This document shows, one piece after another, positions 30,129-37,139 of a stretch of DNA of 64,000 nt. Source of the stretch: Fibrobacter sp. UWB15 (GTDB lineage Bacteria; Fibrobacterota; Fibrobacteria; Fibrobacterales; Fibrobacteraceae); NCBI RefSeq assembly GCF_900177705.1, contig NZ_FXBA01000010.1, positions 1 through 64,000 on the forward strand. Direction: 5' to 3'. Position 1 is the stretch's first letter; every line of letters starts with the position of its first letter. The notes below the pieces were generated by a model. That model searched no databases and was not told the origin of the DNA. It was given only the letters and a program-made list of their open reading frames with translations. The position numbers were made by a program, and so were the translations under genes.

Positions 30129-31451
30129 ATGAGTCAAAGAATCGTATGTAAGTTCGGCGGCAGCTCTGTCGCCGATGCAGGCCAGTTCAAGAAGATCAAG
30201 GCCATCGTTGAATCCGACAAGAACCGCAAGGTCATCGTCGTTTCCGCACCCGGCAAGCGCAATCCTAAGGAAACCAAGCTTACCGACCTCCTCTACAGCA
30301 CCTACGACCTCGCCTCCAAGGGCCTCGACTTTTCGACCCCGTGGAACCTGATCCGTCAGCGCTACGACGAAATCTGCAAGGACCTCGGTCTCGAAGACAA
30401 GCTGACCGAAGACCTCGACAGCCTCGAAGACAAGCTGAAGAACCACCCCGAATCCGTCAGCACCGATTTCCTGGTGAGCCGCGGCGAATTCCTGTGCGCA
30501 CGCCTCATGGCCAAGTACCTGGGCGCAAACTTCGTGGACACCTTCCCGCTGATCACCTTCGACGACAAGTACCGCATTACGCCGAAGACCTACGAAGACA
30601 TCGCGAAGACCTTGTCTGACGAAAACCAGCTTTACGTGCTACCGGGCTTCTATGGTAGCAACCTCCGTGGCGAAGTCAAGACCTTCAGCCGTGGCGGTTC
30701 CGACATCACGGGCGCAATCCTTGCCAACGGCATCGATGCCGCCAAGTACGAAAACTGGACCGACGTCTCGGGCATGCTCATGGCCGACCCGCGCATCGTC
30801 GAAAATCCGCTCCCGATCGAATACGTGAGCTACCGCGAAATCCGCGAACTCGCTTATTCCGGCGCTTCTGTGCTCCACGACGAATCTATTGCTCCGTGCC
30901 GCGCCAAGAAGATTCCTATCAATATCCGCAACACGAACCGCCCGCAGGATCCGGGTACCATCATCGGCCCCACTCCGGAAGAAGCAAAGCTCCCGATTAC
31001 GGGTGTCGCCGGCCGTAAGGGCTTCTCGATGATCTACATCGAAAAGTCCATGATGAACAAGGAAGTCGGTTTCGGCCGCCGTGTGCTCGCCGTGCTCGAA
31101 AGCGAAGGCCTCTCCTACGAACTGTGCCCGAGCGCCATCGACTCCATGAGCATCGTGGTGGATAGCAAGGCCCTCGATGCCGTGCAGGACGTGGTCCTCG
31201 AAGACATCACGCAGCAGATGCGCCCCGACCGTATCAAGGTATTCCCGGGCATCTCGCTTATCGCGACTGTCGGTCACGGCATGACGAACAAGATCGGTGT
31301 GGCTGCAAAGCTCTTCACCGCTCTCGCCGAGAACAAGGTGAACGTCCGTATTATCGACCAGGGTTCTTCGCAGATCAACATCATCACCGGTGTTGACGAA
31401 GCCGACACCGAGAAGGCCATCAAGGCCATCTACGGCGCATTCGTGAAATAA
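30129..31451 (+). CDS. Aspartate kinase
   Basis: A 440-residue monofunctional aspartokinase, the first step (aspartate to aspartyl phosphate) toward lysine, threonine, methionine and diaminopimelate. The N-terminal kinase domain shows VCKFGGSSVAD (about residues 5-15), FLVSRGEF and FSRGGSDITGA. Two ACT regulatory modules follow (about 300-440), with GFGRRVLAVLESEGLSYE and VNVRIIDQGSSQINI. Feedback inhibition by an amino acid is usual for such ACT domains. ATG 30129 with AAAGGA is preferred over an upstream in-frame TTG. Confidence 0.95.
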   Translation: MSQRIVCKFGGSSVADAGQFKKIKAIVESDKNRKVIVVSAPGKRNPKETKLTDLLYSTYDLASKGLDFSTPWNLIRQRYDEICKDLGLEDKLTEDLDSLEDKLKNHPESVSTDFLVSRGEFLCARLMAKYLGANFVDTFPLITFDDKYRITPKTYEDIAKTLSDENQLYVLPGFYGSNLRGEVKTFSRGGSDITGAILANGIDAAKYENWTDVSGMLMADPRIVENPLPIEYVSYREIRELAYSGASVLHDESIAPCRAKKIPINIRNTNRPQDPGTIIGPTPEEAKLPITGVAGRKGFSMIYIEKSMMNKEVGFGRRVLAVLESEGLSYELCPSAIDSMSIVVDSKALDAVQDVVLEDITQQMRPDRIKVFPGISLIATVGHGMTNKIGVAAKLFTALAENKVNVRIIDQGSSQINIITGVDEADTEKAIKAIYGAFVK

Positions 31452-31458
31452 CCTGCAC

Positions 31459-31494
31459 TGTCATCCTGGAGGCCCAACGGGCCGATAGGATCCA
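31459..31494. repeat. Palindromic intergenic element after aspartokinase
   Basis: GGCCC-AAC-GGGCC sits inside an outer ATCCT/AGGAT pairing. The TCATCCTG...AGGATCC layout resembles short dispersed intergenic palindromes. It lies just before the terminator. Confidence 0.45.
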
Positions 31495-31506
31495 AGAACA
31501 TTATCG

Positions 31507-31537
31507 CCCCCGACCTAACAGTCGGGGGTATTTTTTA
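31507..31537 (+). terminator. Intrinsic terminator after aspartokinase
   Basis: CCCCCGAC (31507-31514) pairs with GTCGGGGG (31521-31528), followed by TATTTTTTAT. Confidence 0.9.
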
Positions 31538-31594
31538 TCTGTTTTCCAACTTTGTAGGCGAAAAATCTATATATAGAGTGTTTCTAGGAGTTTT

Positions 31595-32179
31595 ATGCGT
31601 TTTATTATTTTGTTGTCTTTGTTTTCCCTGGTGGCTTTGATGGTTGCCTGTTCGGAATCGTTCACCGACCCGCGTGACGGACAAAGTTACGACATTGTGC
31701 AAATTGGTTCGCAAATTTGGATGGCCGAAAACCTGAATTACGAAATCGAAGGGAGCGCATGCCCCGAAGGTGACAATCGCAGCTGTTCCAAATATGGGCG
31801 CCTTTACGCTTGGGAAGTTGCTCGCACCGTGTGTCCCGAAGGCTGGCACTTGCCCGACAGCGCAGACTTCGAAAAACTGATGGTAGGCGTCGGTGGCGCC
31901 GATGTGGCAGGCTATGCGCTCAAGTCCACCAGCGGTTGGTTCAAGAAAGGGAACGGCTCCGACGAATTCAGCTTCAACGCTCTCCCCGCAGGCTACAGGC
32001 TAGGCAGCGAATCTGCTCCCGGCAAGTTCGATGGCATTGGCGGCTATGCCCACTTTTGGACCGCCACCGAAACGCCCGACGGCCTCGCTTATTACATGCT
32101 CCTCGATTTCAGCAGCAAGGCCGCCAAGTTCAGCGCCTTCGGAAAAGACGAAGCGCGGTCTGTTAGGTGTGTGAAGTAA
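31595..32179 (+). CDS. Short FISUMP-domain lipoprotein
   Basis: A 194-residue predicted lipoprotein with signal and lipobox (LMVACSES), consisting almost only of the FISUMP domain: FTDPRDGQSYDIVQIGSQIW, then MAENLNYEIEG, GRLYAWEVART, CPEGWHLPDSADF and SVRCVK. This is the minimal form of the domain in the window. TAGGAG precedes the ATG. It converges with the neighbouring ATPase gene with only three bases between stops. Function is unknown. Confidence 0.87.
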   Translation: MRFIILLSLFSLVALMVACSESFTDPRDGQSYDIVQIGSQIWMAENLNYEIEGSACPEGDNRSCSKYGRLYAWEVARTVCPEGWHLPDSADFEKLMVGVGGADVAGYALKSTSGWFKKGNGSDEFSFNALPAGYRLGSESAPGKFDGIGGYAHFWTATETPDGLAYYMLLDFSSKAAKFSAFGKDEARSVRCVK

Positions 32180-32182
32180 ACT

Positions 32183-33538
32183 TTATACGCGCGACTCTAA
32201 GCCGTTTAAATCTATCTTATACGTTCCCAAAACAATCTTTTCGTTGCTCAAGAACATGAGCATGTAAATGGGACAGTATAAAATGTTGTCTTTCGCACGG
32301 ATGTTGTCATTGCAAAACACCACTGCCTGCTTAATTGCGTAGTTGGTCGTCTCCATAACATTCTTTAGGGCATTGTGTCGCTTGTAATCCTTGCCTGACT
32401 TGATTTCTATAGGGAGTACATTCCCGTTCTGTTCAATGACAAAATCCAGTTCGCCCTGCTTCTTGCTGTTGAAATAATAAAGATCAAAGCCGTGCGCCCT
32501 GAGTTCGGTCGCGGCGACATTTTCATAAACAGAGCCGAAATTGATATCGGGGTCGCCGTTCAAAATTTTCAGCTGGATTCCGTTTGCATATTGGCAGGTG
32601 AGCAATCCGACATCGTTCAGGAACAACTTGAATAGGTTCCGCGAACGCGAAAGCAACAGGGGTATTTTGGGTTCATCTACATTATAAACAGGGATCGCCA
32701 CGCCCGCTTCTTTTAACCAGATAAAGGAATTTTCGTAATGCGAGAACTTGAGATTCTCGTTCAGTTTTTTCAGGATAAATCTCTTGTTCTGGTTGTTCAG
32801 TTCCGGCGGAATCAAGTCGAAGATTTCGTTCAGATACAACTTGTTCTTGGGGTCGTATTTGGCAATATCCTTCTTGTATAACTCAATAATGCTTTGCTGA
32901 ATTTCTACGACATTCTGGATGTTGTTTGATTCCAGATACTCCGCGACTGCGGCGGGCATTCCGCCGATAACCATATACAGGCGAAAGATTGCCATCATTT
33001 TTTCATGGACAAGCGCATCAACTTCGGTTTTATTTGCGAAAGCAGAGTGGATAGATTTCAGGACTTCCGGCTGCACGCCTACCGCATTCGCAAATTCCTC
33101 CAGGTCTAGAGGGAACATTTCCTTGATGCTCAAAAAACCGACCGGCAGGGAACGGATGTCCTTGAGTTCCACTCCAAGAAGCGAACCGCTCATGACGTAA
33201 CGGTACGAGCCTTCCTCGACAAGGAACTTGATTGCCGTGACTGCGTTCGGACATTCCTGGATTTCGTCCAGGAAAATCAGGGTTTCGTTCTTGACCAGCT
33301 TCGTTTCGGTGTATGCCGACAGACGGAGCAGAATGTCGGAAGTGTCGGTGCCGTCAAATATCGCCTTGGCGGCGGGCGACTCCAGGAAATTGATTTCAAC
33401 GAAATGCTTGAAATGCTTTTTTCCAAATTCCCGGATCGAGCTGGTCTTGCCGATTTGCCTTGCACCTGTAACAAGCAAGGCCTTCTTGTACTTGGCGTAG
33501 AAATCGACTAAATAGTTGTCTATTTTGCGTTGAATCAT
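32183..33538 (-). CDS. AAA ATPase of the AAA_14/DUF4143 type
   Basis: A 451-residue protein with Walker A GARQIGKT (25-32), Walker B TLIFLDEIQE (about 85-94), a sensor-like YRYVMSGSLLGV, and a C-terminal DUF4143-like domain ending with the restriction-enzyme-like motif GELDFVIEQNGNVLPIEIKS. Such proteins are common, multicopy and poorly characterised, with suggested links to DNA or toxin-antitoxin-like functions. The D-ExK pattern (DFVIE..IEIKS) in the tail hints at a nuclease-type fold. A 33-base repeat lies directly upstream. Confidence 0.85.
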   Translation of the reverse strand: MIQRKIDNYLVDFYAKYKKALLVTGARQIGKTSSIREFGKKHFKHFVEINFLESPAAKAIFDGTDTSDILLRLSAYTETKLVKNETLIFLDEIQECPNAVTAIKFLVEEGSYRYVMSGSLLGVELKDIRSLPVGFLSIKEMFPLDLEEFANAVGVQPEVLKSIHSAFANKTEVDALVHEKMMAIFRLYMVIGGMPAAVAEYLESNNIQNVVEIQQSIIELYKKDIAKYDPKNKLYLNEIFDLIPPELNNQNKRFILKKLNENLKFSHYENSFIWLKEAGVAIPVYNVDEPKIPLLLSRSRNLFKLFLNDVGLLTCQYANGIQLKILNGDPDINFGSVYENVAATELRAHGFDLYYFNSKKQGELDFVIEQNGNVLPIEIKSGKDYKRHNALKNVMETTNYAIKQAVVFCNDNIRAKDNILYCPIYMLMFLSNEKIVLGTYKIDLNGLESRV

Positions 33539-33546
33539 AGGCTTTT

Positions 33547-33632
33547 CCGTTTATCCAACCTTAAAATAACTAATTTTTGCCGCTTTTCCAACCTTAAAAC
33601 AACTAATTTTGTCTGTTTTTCCAACTTTATGC
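33547..33632. repeat. About 2.6 copies of a 32-33 base A+T-rich repeat
   Basis: Units contain TCCAACCTTAAAAYAACTAA separated by short variable pieces, with a third partial unit ending TCCAACTTTATGC. The repeat lies immediately upstream of the minus-strand ATPase start. The remainder of the 325-base gap to the ankyrin gene is A+T-rich with no gene seen. Confidence 0.65.
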
Positions 33633-33841
33633 AAAAAAATGCTAAAACGGTACTGAAAATGACCGTTTTAGCGATGTTGAGAAACTTCTTCCATGATGCC
33701 GTAGATTGCGTCTGCCTTGGCGTTGTCGCAGTCGATAAACAGGGCTGTTTATAGAAAATGTAAAAGGTGTTTTTTGAGAGAAGGGGTTCGCCTGCGGAAT
33801 GTTTATAAGTAAAAATTTCGTTTTTTCGCAAAAAAAGCCAA

Positions 33842-33858
33842 AACATTTTTTGGGAGTG
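33842..33858. repeat. Left copy of a 17-base direct repeat flanking the ankyrin gene
   Basis: AAACATTTTTTGGGAGT is identical to 36310-36326. In this copy GGGAG serves as a possible ribosome-binding site for ATG 33864. Confidence 0.6.
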
Positions 33859-33863
33859 AAACG

Positions 33864-36251
33864 ATGGACCGTCCAATCTCCACAAAAAAACAATTTGAAG
33901 GTATTTTTTATAAAAAAAGGACAATTATGAAAATACGAATGAAATTTAATCCATCTTATCCTACGCTGGGTCGGCAATTACAAATCATAGCTCGTGTATT
34001 AGACACAGATTCAGTTCCGGGTATCACTAAAAAATTAGAACACCTTGCCAACGATCCAAGTATCAATCTTGATTCACTGATAGATGCAATAGAACAAGTA
34101 TTTAAATTACCATTTGAGTATCCAAAAGTTTGTTCCGGCTCCATCGCTTCTATCTATAACATATGCGAGGAATTCATTCAGCAGTTAAAAGAAGATTTTT
34201 TCATCATCAATCAAACGAATATTAATAGATGGCCTCCCGAAACCTTCCCTAATAGAAATGAATTGTATAAATCTTTTATCCCCTTTATCTGCGGAACGAT
34301 TTATGCCTTTGTCAAAGAACTATTCAAGGATGATAATTTTACAAATAGAATCCTATTGACGGAAACGCCTCTCCAGGACGGACTCAATACTATTTTGAAG
34401 AAGTGTCCGCAGTTTATTGATTGCTTTCACAATACTGAACGAGATAAAGTCCAGCGATGGCTTGCGGGCAAGCAACTTCCCAATATGGGAAATCTATTTG
34501 ACGTCATCAATAAAGCAAAGGATGTTCTTGGATGTCATTACATACTGTGCTGTGAAATTGCATTTGCTTCGCAACTTCTGCAAAAAACAGCCGAAATTGC
34601 TGAACCGGTATACAAGATTCAAGATTATTTCAAATCGCTAATTGAAAATTCCTCTTCAAATAGCGAAGATTTCAAGTATGACAATATTCATCTTGGAAAA
34701 TGTTCTCTACTACAAAAACACTTTATTTGTGCACAAGATGGTGTACGATATTGCGCACAACAAAATCCACCAACAACTATCCTTGCTTTAGAGCAATTCG
34801 CAAGAGTTTGTGCCACACTGCAAATCAACAGTATTGCCGTAGAATGGCGGTTTAATCTCCTTTGGGTATTGTCCCTAATTTATGAAGGTAAATTTGATGA
34901 AGCATTAGAGACGCTTAAGACCGTTATGCCCAACCTTTTTTATACAACTGATATAATTCATACAGCTATTTATGTAATAGACCCCGAAAAAAAGAAAGGG
35001 CGCAGTTTTTTCCATATTGCCTTAGCCTTAGGAGCAATTTGCGAAGATCGGCCTTTTTTAAAAATGATGAAAACCTATGGTATTGTTTTTGGACTATTCG
35101 GGAAACCGATGGAAGTCATCAAAGAATCCTATAATAAATTTCCTTACGTCAACAAAGATTCGCGAAGTATAGATGTTATCGTAGAAGATTGGGAAGTTGA
35201 ACAATGGGCAAATGACTTTTTTATTCTGTTTTCAGAAAAGGATGTAAAAAACATTGACTCAATAAAAGATAAGAAAACAGATGTACATTTGCCATTATTC
35301 TTCGAAGAAGGGAAAATCCCAAAAATTCCTGTAAAACCTTACAAGACGCCTTTTAAAATATCATGGAAGACTTATCCGCAGTTAGTATGGTTTACACAAA
35401 TGAATGATGTTGATGCAGTAAAAACTCTGCTTGATGCAAATGTTGATGTTAATGCGTTATCCTCTTCTGGCGAATCAGCTCTGTTGTTTGCCATCGAGAG
35501 CATGGTTTATAATACCATCCCATTTAAACCTAAAGAAGGCAAGGAAATGTTCTATTTAATAGCGTCTCATCCCCATGATCGAAAGACTCTCCTTACCCCA
35601 ACCAACAAAAAGAAATTAACCTGTCTCGGTCAAGCTATATTGACTGGAGAAGTTGATGTCGTTCAAAAACTAATTGAAATGGGAGCCGATGTAAACCAGA
35701 TTCAATCAACAGATCAGCAAAGCCCTTTTTATAGGGCCGTTCAATACAGTTCAATGTCAAATATAATTGATTATCATCAAAATCCGCGTTCCTGGACGCC
35801 CGAAATGCTAGATGGCATAAGACGAGGAAACGAGTTCTTTAGAAATATGACAAATGAAGAGGTTTATCGTTCTATGCTTTTGCAAAAAAACAACCCCATG
35901 TTAGAACAAGCTAAACAGTGGGTGGCTCAATATTTCAAAGAACAGCGACAAAAATGTTTATCTAAAGAGAAAATGTTCTCTATTGCTAAAATACTTCTAG
36001 AGAATGGAGCGGACCCAAACCAAAGACACGACGTCAATGGTCTTATTGGTTACACCCCCCTTATGATGGCGGCAGAAAAGAATTTAATTGATCTATTTGA
36101 ATTAATGATAAAGCATGGCGGAAATCCAAACCAAACAGCACGAGACACAGGCCCATACAGTTCAACAATTTCATGCTGGGAAATAGCATATTCTTGGAAG
36201 TCAAATTCTATTCTCAAGTATCTTGAAGAAAATCGAGATCGATTCAAGTAA
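33864..36251 (+). CDS. Large ankyrin-repeat protein
   Basis: A 795-residue cytoplasmic-looking protein without signal peptide. The first 510 residues are mostly helical and unrecognised. From about residue 512, ankyrin-like repeats appear (DVDAVKTLLDANVDVNALSS, then GEVDVVQKLIEMGADVNQ, ILLENGADPNQRHD and TPLMMAAEKNLIDLFELMIK). Ankyrin repeats bind proteins, so a partner-binding role is likely. ATG 33864 (GGGAG upstream) and ATG 33927 (AAAGGA upstream) are both plausible starts. Codon use is clearly A+T-richer than in the core genes, suggesting transfer. Confidence 0.75.
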   Translation: MDRPISTKKQFEGIFYKKRTIMKIRMKFNPSYPTLGRQLQIIARVLDTDSVPGITKKLEHLANDPSINLDSLIDAIEQVFKLPFEYPKVCSGSIASIYNICEEFIQQLKEDFFIINQTNINRWPPETFPNRNELYKSFIPFICGTIYAFVKELFKDDNFTNRILLTETPLQDGLNTILKKCPQFIDCFHNTERDKVQRWLAGKQLPNMGNLFDVINKAKDVLGCHYILCCEIAFASQLLQKTAEIAEPVYKIQDYFKSLIENSSSNSEDFKYDNIHLGKCSLLQKHFICAQDGVRYCAQQNPPTTILALEQFARVCATLQINSIAVEWRFNLLWVLSLIYEGKFDEALETLKTVMPNLFYTTDIIHTAIYVIDPEKKKGRSFFHIALALGAICEDRPFLKMMKTYGIVFGLFGKPMEVIKESYNKFPYVNKDSRSIDVIVEDWEVEQWANDFFILFSEKDVKNIDSIKDKKTDVHLPLFFEEGKIPKIPVKPYKTPFKISWKTYPQLVWFTQMNDVDAVKTLLDANVDVNALSSSGESALLFAIESMVYNTIPFKPKEGKEMFYLIASHPHDRKTLLTPTNKKKLTCLGQAILTGEVDVVQKLIEMGADVNQIQSTDQQSPFYRAVQYSSMSNIIDYHQNPRSWTPEMLDGIRRGNEFFRNMTNEEVYRSMLLQKNNPMLEQAKQWVAQYFKEQRQKCLSKEKMFSIAKILLENGADPNQRHDVNGLIGYTPLMMAAEKNLIDLFELMIKHGGNPNQTARDTGPYSSTISCWEIAYSWKSNSILKYLEENRDRFK

Positions 36252-36276
36252 GAAATAAGTCTCCCTAAAAAGTCAT

Positions 36277-36305
36277 AGCCGTGGTTCATACACCATGGCT
36301 TTTTT
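36277..36305 (+). terminator. Intrinsic terminator after the ankyrin gene
   Basis: AGCCGTGGT (36277-36285) pairs with ACCATGGCT (36292-36300) with one G-U pair, followed by TTTTT. Confidence 0.8.
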
Positions 36306-36309
36306 GTTC

Positions 36310-36326
36310 AAACATTTTTTGGGAGT
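36310..36326. repeat. Right copy of the 17-base direct repeat
   Basis: AAACATTTTTTGGGAGT repeats 33842-33858 exactly, just after the ankyrin terminator. No start codon follows the GGGAG here. Confidence 0.6.
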
Positions 36327-36418
36327 AACTCGCTGTCTTTGGCATATTGAGTTTGGGAAGAAGAAAATCTAGTTTCTTAATACTTCGATGTTGAAGTAAA
36401 CAAACAAAAGGAATCTCT

Positions 36419-36562
36419 ATGAAATCGAATCAGTCCCAGGCTAATCTGAACCATCATGCGGACCAGATGAACCCGAACAACTATCAGTACCAAGCTCGCA
36501 TGGATAATCATGCTAATCAGCTGAATCCCAACAACAAGCTTTACCAGGGAGGGAAGAAGTAA
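36419..36562 (+). CDS. Small Asn/His/Gln-rich protein A (47 aa)
   Basis: A 47-residue frame with AAAGGA seven bases before ATG 36419. It contains an internal 18-residue repeat: HHADQMNPNNYQYQ (about 12-25) and NHANQLNPNNKLYQ (30-43), ending GGKK. It has no signal peptide, membrane segment or cysteine. A related 49-residue protein lies at 40465, downstream of the helicase and winged-helix genes, sharing DNHANQ and the NPxxKLYxGGK end. I do not recognise a named family. The paired occurrence argues it is a real gene. Confidence 0.65.
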   Translation: MKSNQSQANLNHHADQMNPNNYQYQARMDNHANQLNPNNKLYQGGKK

Positions 36563-36903
36563 AAAATTTGGCGATGTCGAGCAACAGGATGCGGCCCATC
36601 TCTGTTGCTTCTCTAAGCACGAATTTGCCGGAGGACCCGAACCTATTACAATATAACAACTTTTCAGTTCTAATCCCCGCTACTTTCTGATTTTCCAGAA
36701 AATAAGCAAAAAAAGCCCATTTTGCCTAGATGGGCGTTGTCCCCTTTTGTCCCTTTTGCGCTTTCTAAATCTGAAATCAATGGGCAAAACCACCCAAATC
36801 AGCCAAGCCTTTGAGCTTGACCAGCAGATTGACATCTACGGTGAATAAGTCCCAACGAAAAAAATACACCACCGCAATTGCGGTTCAACAAAAAAGGAAG
36901 CTT
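36563..36903 (+). other. Non-coding gap before the helicase genes
   Basis: No convincing gene is seen. TTGCCG (36625-36630) and TACAAT (36647-36652), 16 bases apart, could be a promoter. GCCCAT (36715-36720) with ATGGGC (36730-36735) forms a hairpin that on the minus strand is followed by seven T residues, so it is a better terminator for a minus-strand transcript than a plus-strand one, although no minus-strand gene is visible. Confidence 0.35.
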
Positions 36904-37125
36904 ATGAATTTCACAATTCAAACTGAGGGTTCAGTCCCTCTCAAAATTCTTGTCAAAGCCAATCGGGTTGTCGAATCCGGGAAAGTTCGCTGGCGCAAGA
37001 CCCAACGCGACAGTCTGCTTAAATCCTGCAGGATTACCGATTGTTTTCGATTAATCAGAATGAGCAACTCATCAATCTTGTTGCTCATGGACCACAAACA
37101 CTACAACCGCTATTTAAGCGCATAA
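36904..37125 (+). CDS. Small ORF or frameshifted 5' end of the helicase gene
   Basis: A 73-codon frame starting at ATG 36904 with AAAAGGAAGCTT upstream, ending 14 bases before helicase ATG 37140. The first 40 residues (MNFTIQTEGSVPLKILVKAN and after) look protein-like. The rest (RITDCFRLIRMSNSS) looks less so. Adding one A to the AAA at 37021-37023 would instead join it to the helicase frame as LLKILQDYRLFSINQNEQL. It is either a separate short gene or the true N-terminus disrupted by a one-base deletion. Confidence 0.4.
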   Translation: MNFTIQTEGSVPLKILVKANRVVESGKVRWRKTQRDSLLKSCRITDCFRLIRMSNSSILLLMDHKHYNRYLSA

Positions 37126-37139
37126 TAAAGGAGGAACTC

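Noticed and set aside
30051-30132. A 27-codon upstream ORF whose TGA overlaps the aspartokinase ATG, considered as an attenuator leader peptide
   Set aside because: No run of Lys, Thr or Met codons and no ribosome-binding site, and the same bases are better explained by RNA stems.
36829-36834. TTGACA before the 36904 ORF as a promoter -35
   Set aside because: No -10-like hexamer lies 15-19 bases downstream.
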